Source: Agathobaculum desmolans ATCC 43058
GTDB lineage: Bacteria; Bacillota; Clostridia; Oscillospirales; Butyricicoccaceae
Assembly (NCBI RefSeq): GCF_000701665.1
Contig: NZ_JNJN01000020.1
Coordinates: 1-46,952, forward strand
DNA length: 46,952 bases
Direction of reading: 5' to 3'
The notes below the pieces were generated by a model. It worked only from the letters and a program-made list of their open reading frames with translations. It had not been told where the DNA came from and made no database searches. The translations under genes were made by a program, and so were the position numbers. Below are positions 16,357 through 25,032 of the stretch, piece after piece; within the stretch, counting starts at the first letter, position 1, and each line of letters opens with the position of its first letter.

Positions 16357-16710
16357 TTGTTCACTTTTAGACTAAAAAACTATATAGAGAAGGCAAACTT
16401 TGAAGATACCGGATTCAGCTACACGCTCTCTCTTATATCCGGAAAACACAAAATGGTTATTCTGTATTGTCTCATGGAGTTCGAGGTCGTGCAGTTCAAT
16501 GAACTGAAACGGTATTTAAAAAATATTTCCGACAAAACACTCAGCACGAACCTGAAAGGATTGGAAGCCGATCATCTGATCGTAAGAACAGAATACCCGC
16601 AGATTCCGCCTAAGGTAGAATACCGTCTCAGCGACAGGGGAAAATCTCTGATGGTTGTCTTAGACCAGCTTTGTGTTTGGGGAGAAAATAATAGATCGGC
16701 CAATCGGTAA
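16357..16710 (+). CDS. HxlR-family regulator, start codon probably lost
   Basis: Winged-helix protein of the HxlR/MarR-like group. Clear core: FSYTLSLISGKHKMVILYCL, FNELKRYLKNISDKTLSTNL, and the wing IPPKVEYRLSDRGKSL. The frame is open from TTG 16357 (117 aa) without a ribosome site. Natural homologs would be expected to start at the MK before NYIEKANFEDTG, but here the codon is CTA. The 5' end is therefore probably cut by the mobile-element boundary around 16350-16365. It may be untranslated in this form. GC is lower than that of the HAD gene after it. Confidence 0.6.
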   Translation: MFTFRLKNYIEKANFEDTGFSYTLSLISGKHKMVILYCLMEFEVVQFNELKRYLKNISDKTLSTNLKGLEADHLIVRTEYPQIPPKVEYRLSDRGKSLMVVLDQLCVWGENNRSANR

Positions 16711-16836
16711 CCAAAATCCGGTTTTTCAGGCTGCTGCGGATATCCCGCCTCGCTCTTTTAACGAAGGGGGCCATATTCCGAAGCAGCCAAAAGAGGGATC
16801 GGCAGCTTGTTTTACACGCATTTAACATTCGCCCCC

Positions 16837-16865
16837 TTGACGGCGCAGCCTTTTGTTCGCATAAT
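16837..16865 (+). promoter_or_regulatory. Promoter of the HAD phosphatase gene
   Basis: -35 TTGACG (16837-16842), 17-bp spacer, -10 CATAAT (16860-16865). Start codon at 16903. Confidence 0.65.
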
Positions 16866-16902
16866 AGAAGTAAAAAAACACACTCCCGAAAGGAGCACCG
16901 AC

Positions 16903-17697
16903 ATGAACCAAGAACAACTGGAAATCCTCCGCTCGAAAAAGGGCTTTATCTGCGATATGGACGGCGTGATCTATCACGGCAACCGCCTGCTGGCAGGCGT
17001 ACCCGCCTTTGTTGACTGGCTGCAGCGGGAAAATAAAAGCTTTCTGTTTTTGACCAACTCCTCCGAGCGTTCGCCGCTCGAGCTGCAGCAAAAGCTCGCC
17101 CGCATGGGGCTGGAGATCGGCGAGGAGCATTTCTACACCTCTGCCCTTGCCACAGCCAAATTTGTTGCCGGCCAAAAGCCCGGCGCGTCCGCCTATGTGA
17201 TCGGCGCCCCCGGTCTGGTCGGCGCACTGTATGAAGCCGGCATCGTGATGAATGACGTCGATCCCGATTATGTCATCGCAGGCGAAACCAACACCTATAA
17301 CTACCAGACCATTCTCAAAGCGGTCGATCTGGTCAACAAGGGCGCCCGGCTGATCGCCACCAACTCGGATCTGACCGGCCCCTCCGAGCAAGGCATCATC
17401 CCCGCGTGCCGTGCGCTGGTCTCCCCCATTGAGCTGGCAACCGGCAAGCAGGCCTATTACGTCGGCAAGCCCAATCCGCTGATGATGCGCACCGGTCTGC
17501 GCCTGCTGGGCGTGCATTCGCACGAGGCCGTTATGGTAGGCGACCGGATGGACACCGATATTGTCGCCGGCATTGAAACCGGTCTGGACACCGTACTGGT
17601 GCTCTCCGGCTGCACCACCCGCGCCGAAGTGGAAAATTATGCCTACCGTCCGCATCACATCCTGAACGGCGTGGGCGAGATCCCGCCGCAGAACTGA
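16903..17697 (+). CDS. HAD-IIA phosphatase (NagD-like)
   Basis: 264-aa cytoplasmic phosphatase of the NagD/p-nitrophenyl phosphatase group. Motif I is DMDGVIYHG with nucleophile D and acid D, motif II TNSS, a type IIA cap follows, and motif IV is VMVGDRMDTDI. ATG 16903 has AAAGGAGC at 16889-16896. The substrate cannot be read from sequence; relatives act on nucleotides or sugar phosphates. It has its own promoter and a strong terminator after it, so it is a single-gene unit. This is the first gene of normal host composition after the mobile region. Confidence 0.85.
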   Translation: MNQEQLEILRSKKGFICDMDGVIYHGNRLLAGVPAFVDWLQRENKSFLFLTNSSERSPLELQQKLARMGLEIGEEHFYTSALATAKFVAGQKPGASAYVIGAPGLVGALYEAGIVMNDVDPDYVIAGETNTYNYQTILKAVDLVNKGARLIATNSDLTGPSEQGIIPACRALVSPIELATGKQAYYVGKPNPLMMRTGLRLLGVHSHEAVMVGDRMDTDIVAGIETGLDTVLVLSGCTTRAEVENYAYRPHHILNGVGEIPPQN

Positions 17698-17768
17698 CCG
17701 CTGATCCCCCATCCGCTGTCTTTCCGCGCAAAGCGGCTGTAAAAATTTATATTTTTTGAAAGTCTCCG

Positions 17769-17801
17769 CCGCATCCGTGATTCGGATGCGGTTTTATTTT
17801 T
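17769..17801 (+). terminator. Terminator after the HAD gene
   Basis: CCGCATCCG (17769-17777) / CGGATGCGG (17783-17791), 5-nt loop, then TTTTATTTTT. Confidence 0.85.
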
Positions 17802-17862
17802 GTCCGCTTATGTATATTTTCCTGCACAGCGGCCATACTGGCAGCAACGGAGGTATAGGGAC

Positions 17863-18600
17863 ATGAAACAATATCAATCCAAACATACCGCGGTGCTTTC
17901 CTCCCGCGGCTTTTACACCATTCTGACCGTCTGTGCACTGATCATTGCTGCATCCGCTTGGGTGCTCTGGTCCACCGCAACCGCACCCAAAGCAGATTCC
18001 ACCGCCGATGCGCCCGCCATCACCCCAGCCGAGCAGCTGCCCGACCTGCACGTGGACACACCCGTGCTGCACGAAGAAGAAGCTGCTGCCCCGGAAAACA
18101 AAACGCAGGACAGCGGCGCGTCCGACGCAGCCGATACAGACAGCGCCGCCCCCGCCCCATCCCCCACGGTGACGGTATCCGCGCCGGTCTTCGTGCGTCC
18201 GGTATCCGGCAACGTAATCGCCCCATTTTCCGGGGATGAGCTGCTGTTCCAGCCTACCTTCGGCGACTGGCGTGTGCATACCGGCACCGACTTTGCCGCT
18301 GAAGCGGGCGACAGTGTGCTCGCCCTGACCGACGGTACGGTGCGCGATGTATCCGAAAACGGCCTGTACGGCACCTGCGTCACGCTGGCACACGATGCCG
18401 ACCTGACCACAACCTACTGCGGCCTGACCGATGTGCGCGTTACTGCCGGTCAGGCAGTTGCAGCCGGTGAAGCCATCGGCGCCGTTGCGCAAACGATTGA
18501 CGCGGAAGCCGCGCTCGGCCCCCATCTGCATGTAGAAGCCATGCGCGCCGACACTGCGGTTGATGTGCTGGAACTGCTGGGTGAAAGCGAAACCGAATAA
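17863..18600 (+). CDS. Membrane-anchored M23 peptidase-domain protein (SpoIIQ-like?)
   Basis: 245 aa from ATG 17863 with GGAGGTAT upstream. One N-terminal membrane segment (residues about 19-38, including TILTVCALIIAASAWVLW), a long A/P/D-rich linker (about 40-105), then an M23/LytM domain with HTGTDFAAEAGDSV (zinc-binding H and D) and HLHVEAM near the C-terminus. The zinc motifs are intact, so it could cut peptidoglycan cross-links. The single membrane segment plus LytM layout resembles the sporulation protein SpoIIQ; neighbours do not confirm this. It is a single-gene unit ended by a 16-bp hairpin. Confidence 0.8.
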   Translation: MKQYQSKHTAVLSSRGFYTILTVCALIIAASAWVLWSTATAPKADSTADAPAITPAEQLPDLHVDTPVLHEEEAAAPENKTQDSGASDAADTDSAAPAPSPTVTVSAPVFVRPVSGNVIAPFSGDELLFQPTFGDWRVHTGTDFAAEAGDSVLALTDGTVRDVSENGLYGTCVTLAHDADLTTTYCGLTDVRVTAGQAVAAGEAIGAVAQTIDAEAALGPHLHVEAMRADTAVDVLELLGESETE

Positions 18601-18603
18601 AAA

Positions 18604-18644
18604 ACACACAGCCATGCGGTGTCTCAGTCCGCATGGCTGTGTGT
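18604..18644. terminator. Bidirectional terminator
   Basis: A perfect 16-bp stem (18604-18619 / 18629-18644) sits between the convergent M23 and lipoprotein genes, with an A run before it. Confidence 0.8.
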
Positions 18645-19328
18645 CTATTCGGCAGACGGCAATGTCTCTGCCGTCTGCGGCTGTATGGTATAGTTGCCGG
18701 TCAGGCCGCCGCCCGCCACCGTGATGATCCGATCCGCCAGCAGGAAATTGATTTCTCCGTCCGCCGATTTTGCCGTATATCCCGCCACCGATGCCGTCCC
18801 CGCCGTGCCGTCCGAAAACGCATAAGCAATCGTCTGCTCGTCTGTCTGCGTGATCTCAAGCGTCCGCTGCACCGGCCCGGCATATACACCCGGCCAGCCG
18901 TGCGGCTGTCCTGTCGGGAACGCGGACAGCGCTTCGAGCACGCCATCCCCCAGATAGTGATAGGCTTCTCCGGTTACGCAGTCCACCGCCAGCTTGCCGG
19001 CTTCTCCGCCTGCGGCATCCCGCACTGCAAACACATAGTAATCATGTGCCGCCGCACCGTCCCCCACAGAAAGTGTGTCCTCCGTCCGTGCAGCGGTATA
19101 GCCGTACTCCTCCAGCAGGGCTGCGATCTGCGTTTCCGCCTGCTCTGCCGCAATCACAGGCTCCTGCTGCTGTGCCAGCAGTCCTGCCTGCTCTGCACGC
19201 TCCAGTGCCTGCTGCTGCGCATTGGCCTGCGCCGCTTCCTCCGCCGCCGTTTCTTCCGGTCCTGTTCCCGGTGTGCAGCCGGTCAACAACAAAAAACAGA
19301 GCGCCGCAAACGCCGCTGATCGTTTCAT
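18645..19328 (-). CDS. Alanine/glutamate-rich lipoprotein
   Basis: 227 aa from ATG 19328, GGAAGA-type ribosome site. Signal peptide MKRSAAFAALCFLLLTGCTP with the lipobox LLTGC, so it is exported and lipid-anchored. Residues 25-75 are an A/Q/E-rich helix. The rest has beta-type sequence with DYYVFAVRDAAGGEAGKLAV and VDCVTGEAYHYLGDG, resembling small extracytoplasmic PepSY-like or tail domains, but no firm family. It is convergent with the M23 gene and downstream of the efflux operon. Function unknown. Confidence 0.7.
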   Translation of the reverse strand: MKRSAAFAALCFLLLTGCTPGTGPEETAAEEAAQANAQQQALERAEQAGLLAQQQEPVIAAEQAETQIAALLEEYGYTAARTEDTLSVGDGAAAHDYYVFAVRDAAGGEAGKLAVDCVTGEAYHYLGDGVLEALSAFPTGQPHGWPGVYAGPVQRTLEITQTDEQTIAYAFSDGTAGTASVAGYTAKSADGEINFLLADRIITVAGGGLTGNYTIQPQTAETLPSAE

Positions 19329-19362
19329 CCGTCTGATCTTCCTTTCCCTTTCGTCATGCGAT

Positions 19363-19393
19363 AAGACGGCGCCGCTGTCTGCGGCGCCGTCTT
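19363..19393 (-). terminator. Hairpin after the efflux operon
   Basis: AAGACGGCGCCGC (19363-19375) / GCGGCGCCGTCTT (19381-19393). The T run is weak, so it may be a terminator or an mRNA-end stabiliser. Confidence 0.6.
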
Positions 19394-19440
19394 TATCATA
19401 CCGTATTCGGCAGGAAAAAGCAACGGTCACTTATCGGCTA

Positions 19441-22400
19441 TCACTGAATTTCCTCTTGCTTTTTCTGCATTTTCCGCCATCCGCGCGGTTTTTTCGGCCG
19501 GTTGAACCGCGATTTGAGCCATTCCGCAAAGCTGTCCACCAGCGAATAATACACCGGGGTGATAAGCAGCGTTGCCACGGTCGAAATAACCATACCGGTC
19601 ATCATCACAATGCCCATCGGCCGCATCATTTCCGCGCCTTCCCCGCCGGAAAACACCATCGGCACCAAACCGAGGATGGTAGTCAGCGCAGTCATCAGCA
19701 CCGGACGCACGCGCCGCGGACAGGCGTTCAGGATCGCAGTGTTCTTATCCTCGCCGCGCTCCCGCCGCTGTAAAATATAGTCGATCAATACGATGGACGA
19801 GTTTACCACCGTGCCCGCCAGAATGATGACCGCCAGCAGCGCAACCATCGAAACCTTATTCCCGGTCGGCCACAGCAGCAGCAGCGAGCCCAGCAGGCCG
19901 ATCGGCAGGATCAGCATGATCGCCACCGGCAGGGCAAACGAGTTGAACTGGCTTGCCAAAATGAAATATACCAGCAGGATCGCCACCGCCAGCGCCGTCA
20001 TCAGCGAGCGGGTCGTTTCCGCAATACTGGAAGCCGCCGTATCGCCGTCCGCCACTTCCACACCCTCGGGCAGGACGTAGCCATCCAGATATTCCGCCAC
20101 AGTCTGCGTAATGCCCACGCTGTCACCCGATTCGCTTTCACCTGTGATGGTTACCGTTTCGTACTGGTTCTGCCGCGTGATCGACTGCGGAGACAGTTCG
20201 GTATACACATCCGCCACCACGGAAAGCGGCACAGTGCCGCCCATCGGCGAGGGCAGCTGCAAGGATTTGAGCGCATCCAGATCCTGCGTCAGGGTTTTGT
20301 CACCCGAAACGGTCACGTCGTACTCCTCGCCGCCCATGCGCAGCGTGGTCGCCGTTGTACCGGTCAGCTCACCGCGCACGAGCGAACCGATCGAAGCCGC
20401 CGTCAGTCCAAAGCGCGATGCATTCTCGCGATTGATCTTGACCGCCACGCGGGGTACCTGATCGCCAGCAGACGATTCCACATTGATCACATCGGGCAGC
20501 GCCTCGATCCCGCGGGACAGATCAGCCGCCGTCTGCGCCAACTGGTCATAATCCTTGCCCGAAAGCTCGATGCTGATATCCGCTCCGCTGTCCATCACCA
20601 TCATGCCGGCATCCGTCACCGTCAGCTCACAGCCGGCGATATCTGCCAGATCACGGCGCAGCTGCGCCGCCACCTCAGCCGAGGAACGGTCGCGCTCCCC
20701 TATGTCCTTCAGCATAATGGTCACACTGGCGCCCGATGTGCTTGACATGATCGAGTTCGAGCTTCCGGTGCTGTAATACACCATATCGATCTCAGGAATC
20801 GTCCGCTCGGCAATGGAAACAATGCGATCCTGAATGGCAGCAGTCTCCTCCATGGTCGATCCGCTCGGCATACCGACCGACACATCGATCTGCCCCTGAT
20901 CCATCTCCGGCAGCAGCTCGCTGCCCGCCAGCGCAATACTCACGATGGCAACCACACAGATCACAGCAGTGGCCGCCACGCCGATCCAGCGCCGCGTGAT
21001 AAACACACGCAGCAGTTTTTTATAAGTACGCGCCGCCGGCTTGTCGCCCATCACCTGCTCCCGCGTACCCGGCGCACTCGCCGATATCCGGTGGATACCG
21101 CCGCGGTCGAGCAGGATATAGCACAAAAGCGGCACCAGTGTCAGCGAAATAATAAGGGAGGACGAAAGCAGCGCTGCAATCGTGATGCAGAACTCCTTGA
21201 ACATCATGCCCGTCATACCGCCCGACAGACCGATCGGCAGAAAGACCGCTACCGTCGTCAGCGTCGAAGCCGTTACCGACAGCACTACCTCCCGGGTGCC
21301 CTTCACACAGGCATCCCATCGGCTGTATCCGTCCGCCCGGTAGTGGAAGATGTTTTCCAGCACTACGATCGAATTATCCACAATCATGCCGACGCCCAGC
21401 GTGATGCCGCCCAGCGACATCATATTGAGCGTAATATCCATGGCAAACATGAGCAGGAACGTGAACAGGATACAGCACGGCATGGCGATTGACAGCGCCA
21501 GCGTTGCACCGAAATCACGCAGGAACACCAACAGTACGATCGCCGCGAACAAAACACCCATCCAAATGTTAGATACCGCGTTGTCCACCGTCATGTTGAT
21601 ATAATCCGACTGATCCATCACCAGATCCCACTCGAGCGTGCTGTTTCCCGCCGTCAGGCGGGACAGCGTCTCCTTGGCGCGCTCGGCAATCTCCGCCGTG
21701 TTGGATCCGGACTGCTTGTTGACCGACAAGATCAGGCACTCCTCACCGTTGACCTTTGCCAGTGCATCCCGGTCCTTGGGGCGCATGGAAATATCCGCGA
21801 TCTGGCTCAGACGCACCGTACCGCCTGCCGGCAGCGCGATCAAAGCGTTTTTTACATCCTCAACCGACTGGTACTCGCCGTCCGTGCGCACGGTCAGCGT
21901 CTGCGAGCCGCTGTCCAGTTCACCGCCGGGCACCGTCATATTATCCGCACCCAGCTGCTGCGTAACGGCGGACACCGTCAGATTATAGCCCTTGAGCCGA
22001 GCCGCATCGGTCTGCACGGCGATTTCTTCCTCATAGCCGCCCGACAGATCCACCGAGGCCACCCCGTCCAGACGTTCGAGCGCAGGTGCCAGTTCATCTT
22101 CCGCCACGGACTGCAGCCGTGCCAGATCACTGCCGCGCAGTGCCGCCATGATGACCGGCATGGAATCCACGTCGATCGACATGACCGTCGGGTCGGCGGC
22201 GTCCTCCGGCAGCATGGATTTGTACATATCCACCTTATCGCGCATATCGGTCATGGTCTCATCCAGATCGACACCATATTCGAACTGCGCCACGACCATG
22301 GACATATTTTCCGCCGAGGTCGAGGTCAGGCTTTCCAGCCCTGCCAGCCCCGCGCACGCAGCCTCCAGCGGTTCGGTCACCTGATGTTCAATATCCTCGG

Positions 22401-22566
22401 GTCCCGCACCCGCATAGGTCGAATAGACAATCGCCACCGGCAGTTCCATATCCGGCATCAACGCCAACGGCAGCGACTGGAAACAGTACACGCCGAATAC
22501 AGCGATCAGGATATAGGCCAGGATGGTCATAACATGGTGTTTAATACAGGTTTCAGCTATTTTCAT
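19441..22566 (-). CDS. RND-family efflux pump (AcrB/SwrC-like)
   Basis: 1041-aa proton-driven exporter, the normal length for the HAE-1 branch. One N-terminal helix, two large extracytoplasmic loops and two bundles of helices. The proton-relay region GVGMIVDNSIVVLENIF has the conserved Asp. The second half repeats the pattern (ILAGTVVNSSIVLIDYILQR). The start ATG 22566 lies 6 bases after the stop of the membrane-fusion gene, with a GGAGGG ribosome site inside that gene. In Gram-positives such pumps move lipids, lipopeptides or drugs; the substrate here is unknown. Last gene of a five-gene operon. Confidence 0.9.
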   Translation of the reverse strand: MKIAETCIKHHVMTILAYILIAVFGVYCFQSLPLALMPDMELPVAIVYSTYAGAGPEDIEHQVTEPLEAACAGLAGLESLTSTSAENMSMVVAQFEYGVDLDETMTDMRDKVDMYKSMLPEDAADPTVMSIDVDSMPVIMAALRGSDLARLQSVAEDELAPALERLDGVASVDLSGGYEEEIAVQTDAARLKGYNLTVSAVTQQLGADNMTVPGGELDSGSQTLTVRTDGEYQSVEDVKNALIALPAGGTVRLSQIADISMRPKDRDALAKVNGEECLILSVNKQSGSNTAEIAERAKETLSRLTAGNSTLEWDLVMDQSDYINMTVDNAVSNIWMGVLFAAIVLLVFLRDFGATLALSIAMPCCILFTFLLMFAMDITLNMMSLGGITLGVGMIVDNSIVVLENIFHYRADGYSRWDACVKGTREVVLSVTASTLTTVAVFLPIGLSGGMTGMMFKEFCITIAALLSSSLIISLTLVPLLCYILLDRGGIHRISASAPGTREQVMGDKPAARTYKKLLRVFITRRWIGVAATAVICVVAIVSIALAGSELLPEMDQGQIDVSVGMPSGSTMEETAAIQDRIVSIAERTIPEIDMVYYSTGSSNSIMSSTSGASVTIMLKDIGERDRSSAEVAAQLRRDLADIAGCELTVTDAGMMVMDSGADISIELSGKDYDQLAQTAADLSRGIEALPDVINVESSAGDQVPRVAVKINRENASRFGLTAASIGSLVRGELTGTTATTLRMGGEEYDVTVSGDKTLTQDLDALKSLQLPSPMGGTVPLSVVADVYTELSPQSITRQNQYETVTITGESESGDSVGITQTVAEYLDGYVLPEGVEVADGDTAASSIAETTRSLMTALAVAILLVYFILASQFNSFALPVAIMLILPIGLLGSLLLLWPTGNKVSMVALLAVIILAGTVVNSSIVLIDYILQRRERGEDKNTAILNACPRRVRPVLMTALTTILGLVPMVFSGGEGAEMMRPMGIVMMTGMVISTVATLLITPVYYSLVDSFAEWLKSRFNRPKKPRGWRKMQKKQEEIQ

Positions 22567-22572
22567 CCGGGG

Positions 22573-23751
22573 TCAGCCCTCCCCGTCTGCAGATGTACCT
22601 GCACCGTCCACCACACGCACCGCAGCGCCGTCCGACAGGTAGGACTGCCCCTTGATGACCACCCGCTCCCCTGCCGTCAGGCCGGACAGGATCTCCGTGC
22701 TGGTTTTGCTGACAAGGCCGGTTTCTACGGTCACGCGGCGCGCTGCCTCGCCGGCTTCATCCACCACGAACACATACCGCTCCTCCTCCGCACCGGTCAG
22801 CACCGCCTCAGTCGGCACTGAAATCGTATTCTCACGCCGGTTGGTATAAAAGGTTACGGTTGCAAACGCGCCGATCGGCGGCAGCACCCCTGCGGGCAAA
22901 CCAACCGATACATCATACAAACTGGTTTGGAAATTCGCTGCGGCAGGCAGTTCGGTGATCGTTCCCTGCACCGGCTCATCCGACACTGAGGAGACCAGTA
23001 CGCTGGCCTTATCCCCGTTTTGCAGGTTCATATAAACATCCTCCGCCACCGAAGCCTGCACCTCTACCTTTCCGCCCTCCGCAATGATCACGCCCGGCTG
23101 CGCCGAAGCCGCCATGCCGCCGCGCACCAGATTAACTGTTGTCACCGTGCCCGAACAGGGCGCTTTGACTGTGCCGAGCGAGGCCTGCGTTGTTACCTGA
23201 TCCATCGAAGCACGGATCTGCGCCAGCGAAGCCGCCTGCTGCGCCTGTGCCTGCGCCACACCGGCCTTTGCCTGCGCCAGCCCCTGCTTCGCCTTGGTCA
23301 CATCCTGCGGCGCGGCGGCGCCGGCCTCCAGCAGTGCCTCGGCGTTTGCCACAGCCTGTTCTGCCTGCGTCACACCGATCTGCGCAGATTCGATCGCCCG
23401 ATCGGTTGCTGCCTTGGTAGCATTGTAGGATTCCTGCAGCGCGCCCATCCCCGAGGTTACCGTGGCGGTATCCACGGTGAACAGTGTTTGTCCTTTGGCA
23501 ACCTGATCCCCCGCCTTGACCGACAGCGTCAGCACCTGTCCCGCCAGCATAGGGAACACCTGCACCTCGCTGACCGCCACGACCTTACCGGTCACGGAGT
23601 ATTCCGCGCTCATCGGCCCGGAAGCTGCTTCGGTCACTTCCACCGCCGTGCCGGACGGCGTTTGCTCTTCGGTTTCCTCTTCCCTGCCGCAGCCCGTGCC
23701 AAGCAGCATAACACCTGCAAGGGCAGCAGCCAACATACGTTTCCGCTTCAT
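22573..23751 (-). CDS. RND membrane-fusion lipoprotein (HlyD/AcrA-like)
   Basis: 392 aa from ATG 23751, GGAGG 7 bases upstream. The N-terminus MKRKRMLAAALAGVMLLGTG followed by C is a lipoprotein signal. A lipoyl half-motif (QVFPMLAGQVLTLSVKAGDQ) is followed by a long A/Q-rich helical hairpin (about 115-200), a second lipoyl half (PCSGTVTTVNLVRGG), a beta-barrel and a membrane-proximal domain. It would link the RND pump to the partner proteins outside the membrane. Position directly before the pump gene supports the pairing. Confidence 0.9.
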   Translation of the reverse strand: MKRKRMLAAALAGVMLLGTGCGREEETEEQTPSGTAVEVTEAASGPMSAEYSVTGKVVAVSEVQVFPMLAGQVLTLSVKAGDQVAKGQTLFTVDTATVTSGMGALQESYNATKAATDRAIESAQIGVTQAEQAVANAEALLEAGAAAPQDVTKAKQGLAQAKAGVAQAQAQQAASLAQIRASMDQVTTQASLGTVKAPCSGTVTTVNLVRGGMAASAQPGVIIAEGGKVEVQASVAEDVYMNLQNGDKASVLVSSVSDEPVQGTITELPAAANFQTSLYDVSVGLPAGVLPPIGAFATVTFYTNRRENTISVPTEAVLTGAEEERYVFVVDEAGEAARRVTVETGLVSKTSTEILSGLTAGERVVIKGQSYLSDGAAVRVVDGAGTSADGEG

Positions 23752-23788
23752 GCGATCCTCCATTGGTTTGATCCGTTGATCGTTCTGG

Positions 23789-25018
23789 TCAGGCAGCAGC
23801 CATAACACCGCGTTTAGCCCAGTCATAGTGTCCCATCGCCGTGCGCAAAGCATGCTCCGCTGCCGCTGCTGTCTCCTGTGCGGCAGCATAAGTATCCTGT
23901 GCATCGGCAAATGCCATGCGCGAGGTCATGCCGAGCTGATACTGCACCTCAGCCACATGGAAGGTCTTTCCTGCCAGTGCCAAATCGGCCTGCGCCGCCT
24001 CCCATGCAGTGTTTTTCTGCTGTACGTCCTGATACAGCTTGCGGAAGGCGGCGGACGCGTTCTGTTTTTCCGCTTCCAGCGTGATCTTTGCCGCATCATA
24101 TGCATGCAGGCTGTTGGTTACGCCGTCCGCGTAATCATCCGAAGCCTGTTCCGCCGCATCCTGCTTGGACCAGACCGCATAGCTGTTTTGCAGCATTCCG
24201 GCAAGATCCTTTGCATAATCCGGCGCGGCCTGCCCCCGCGCCAAGGCGGGCAGCGGCTGCAGCGCCAGCTCGGTTCCCGCAGGATAGCCGCACTGGATCG
24301 CCAGCATATCACGCAGGCTGTCATACTGTGTCCTCAGGCTTTTCTGCTCGGCCAGCAGGGTCTCGCGCTGTGCCTCCAGTGCTTTCTGCTCGTTGACCGC
24401 CGTCATGCCGATTGACACCTGCACCTGTACCGCCGCCAAATTGCGGTCGATCTGCGCCAGCCCCCGCGCTGCCTGCGCCAGCGTGTCTTCCATTCCCTTA
24501 AGCGTAATGTAATTGTCCTGCGCTTCCATGCAGATCAAACCGGCAGCGTGATCCATCTGCCGTTTGACCCGCTCCACCGTTTTCTCCTGCTGCTCCTCCG
24601 CCCGGTCCTCCTGCTCTTCCAGCGCATCGTAGCTGCTCTGCGCCGCAGCAAGGCTGGCCTGCAATGTTTTTAACTGTGCTGTAAGCGTTGCCCGAAGCGC
24701 CTCATCCTGTAACCCCTCAATGGTCTTTTCCAGCGCATGGATCTGCGTGCGGTACCCGTCAATCTGGCTGCTCAGCGCGATGTACTGTTCCAGATAGGCC
24801 GCGCCTGCGTCCGCCGCTTCCTCTCCCTTAACCGTGCTGTTATTAGCCTTAATGGAAACATTGCGCTCGCGCACGGTCTTTTCCAACCCTTCAAAGGTCA
24901 GGCTGACCGACGCGTTCTGCTGTGCCGCATCTGTCTGGCCTGACGGCACTGCGGCGGCCGCGTACGCCGGTGTGCACAGCAGCAGCGCGCACAATCCGGC
25001 GGCGATCATTCGTTTCAT
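23789..25018 (-). CDS. TolC-like coiled-coil exported protein (second copy)
   Basis: 409 aa from ATG 25018, GGAGCA-type ribosome site. Signal peptide MKRMIAAGLCALLLCTPAYA. The rest is almost wholly helical, A/Q/E-rich, with paired coiled-coil repeats. The repeat FHVAEVQYQLGMTSRMAFAD is the usual TolC-family signature near the end. It is a paralog of the gene before it. A true outer-membrane channel makes little sense in a monoderm, so it may form a wall-spanning tube or scaffold for the pump; this is inference. 14 bases separate it from the upstream paralog. Confidence 0.75.
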   Translation of the reverse strand: MKRMIAAGLCALLLCTPAYAAAAVPSGQTDAAQQNASVSLTFEGLEKTVRERNVSIKANNSTVKGEEAADAGAAYLEQYIALSSQIDGYRTQIHALEKTIEGLQDEALRATLTAQLKTLQASLAAAQSSYDALEEQEDRAEEQQEKTVERVKRQMDHAAGLICMEAQDNYITLKGMEDTLAQAARGLAQIDRNLAAVQVQVSIGMTAVNEQKALEAQRETLLAEQKSLRTQYDSLRDMLAIQCGYPAGTELALQPLPALARGQAAPDYAKDLAGMLQNSYAVWSKQDAAEQASDDYADGVTNSLHAYDAAKITLEAEKQNASAAFRKLYQDVQQKNTAWEAAQADLALAGKTFHVAEVQYQLGMTSRMAFADAQDTYAAAQETAAAAEHALRTAMGHYDWAKRGVMAAA

Positions 25019-25032
25019 GGTATGCTCCTTTC

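Noticed and set aside
16822-17712. 296-aa minus-strand frame over the HAD phosphatase.
   Set aside because: The + strand gene has motifs, promoter, ribosome site and terminator; the antisense frame has none.
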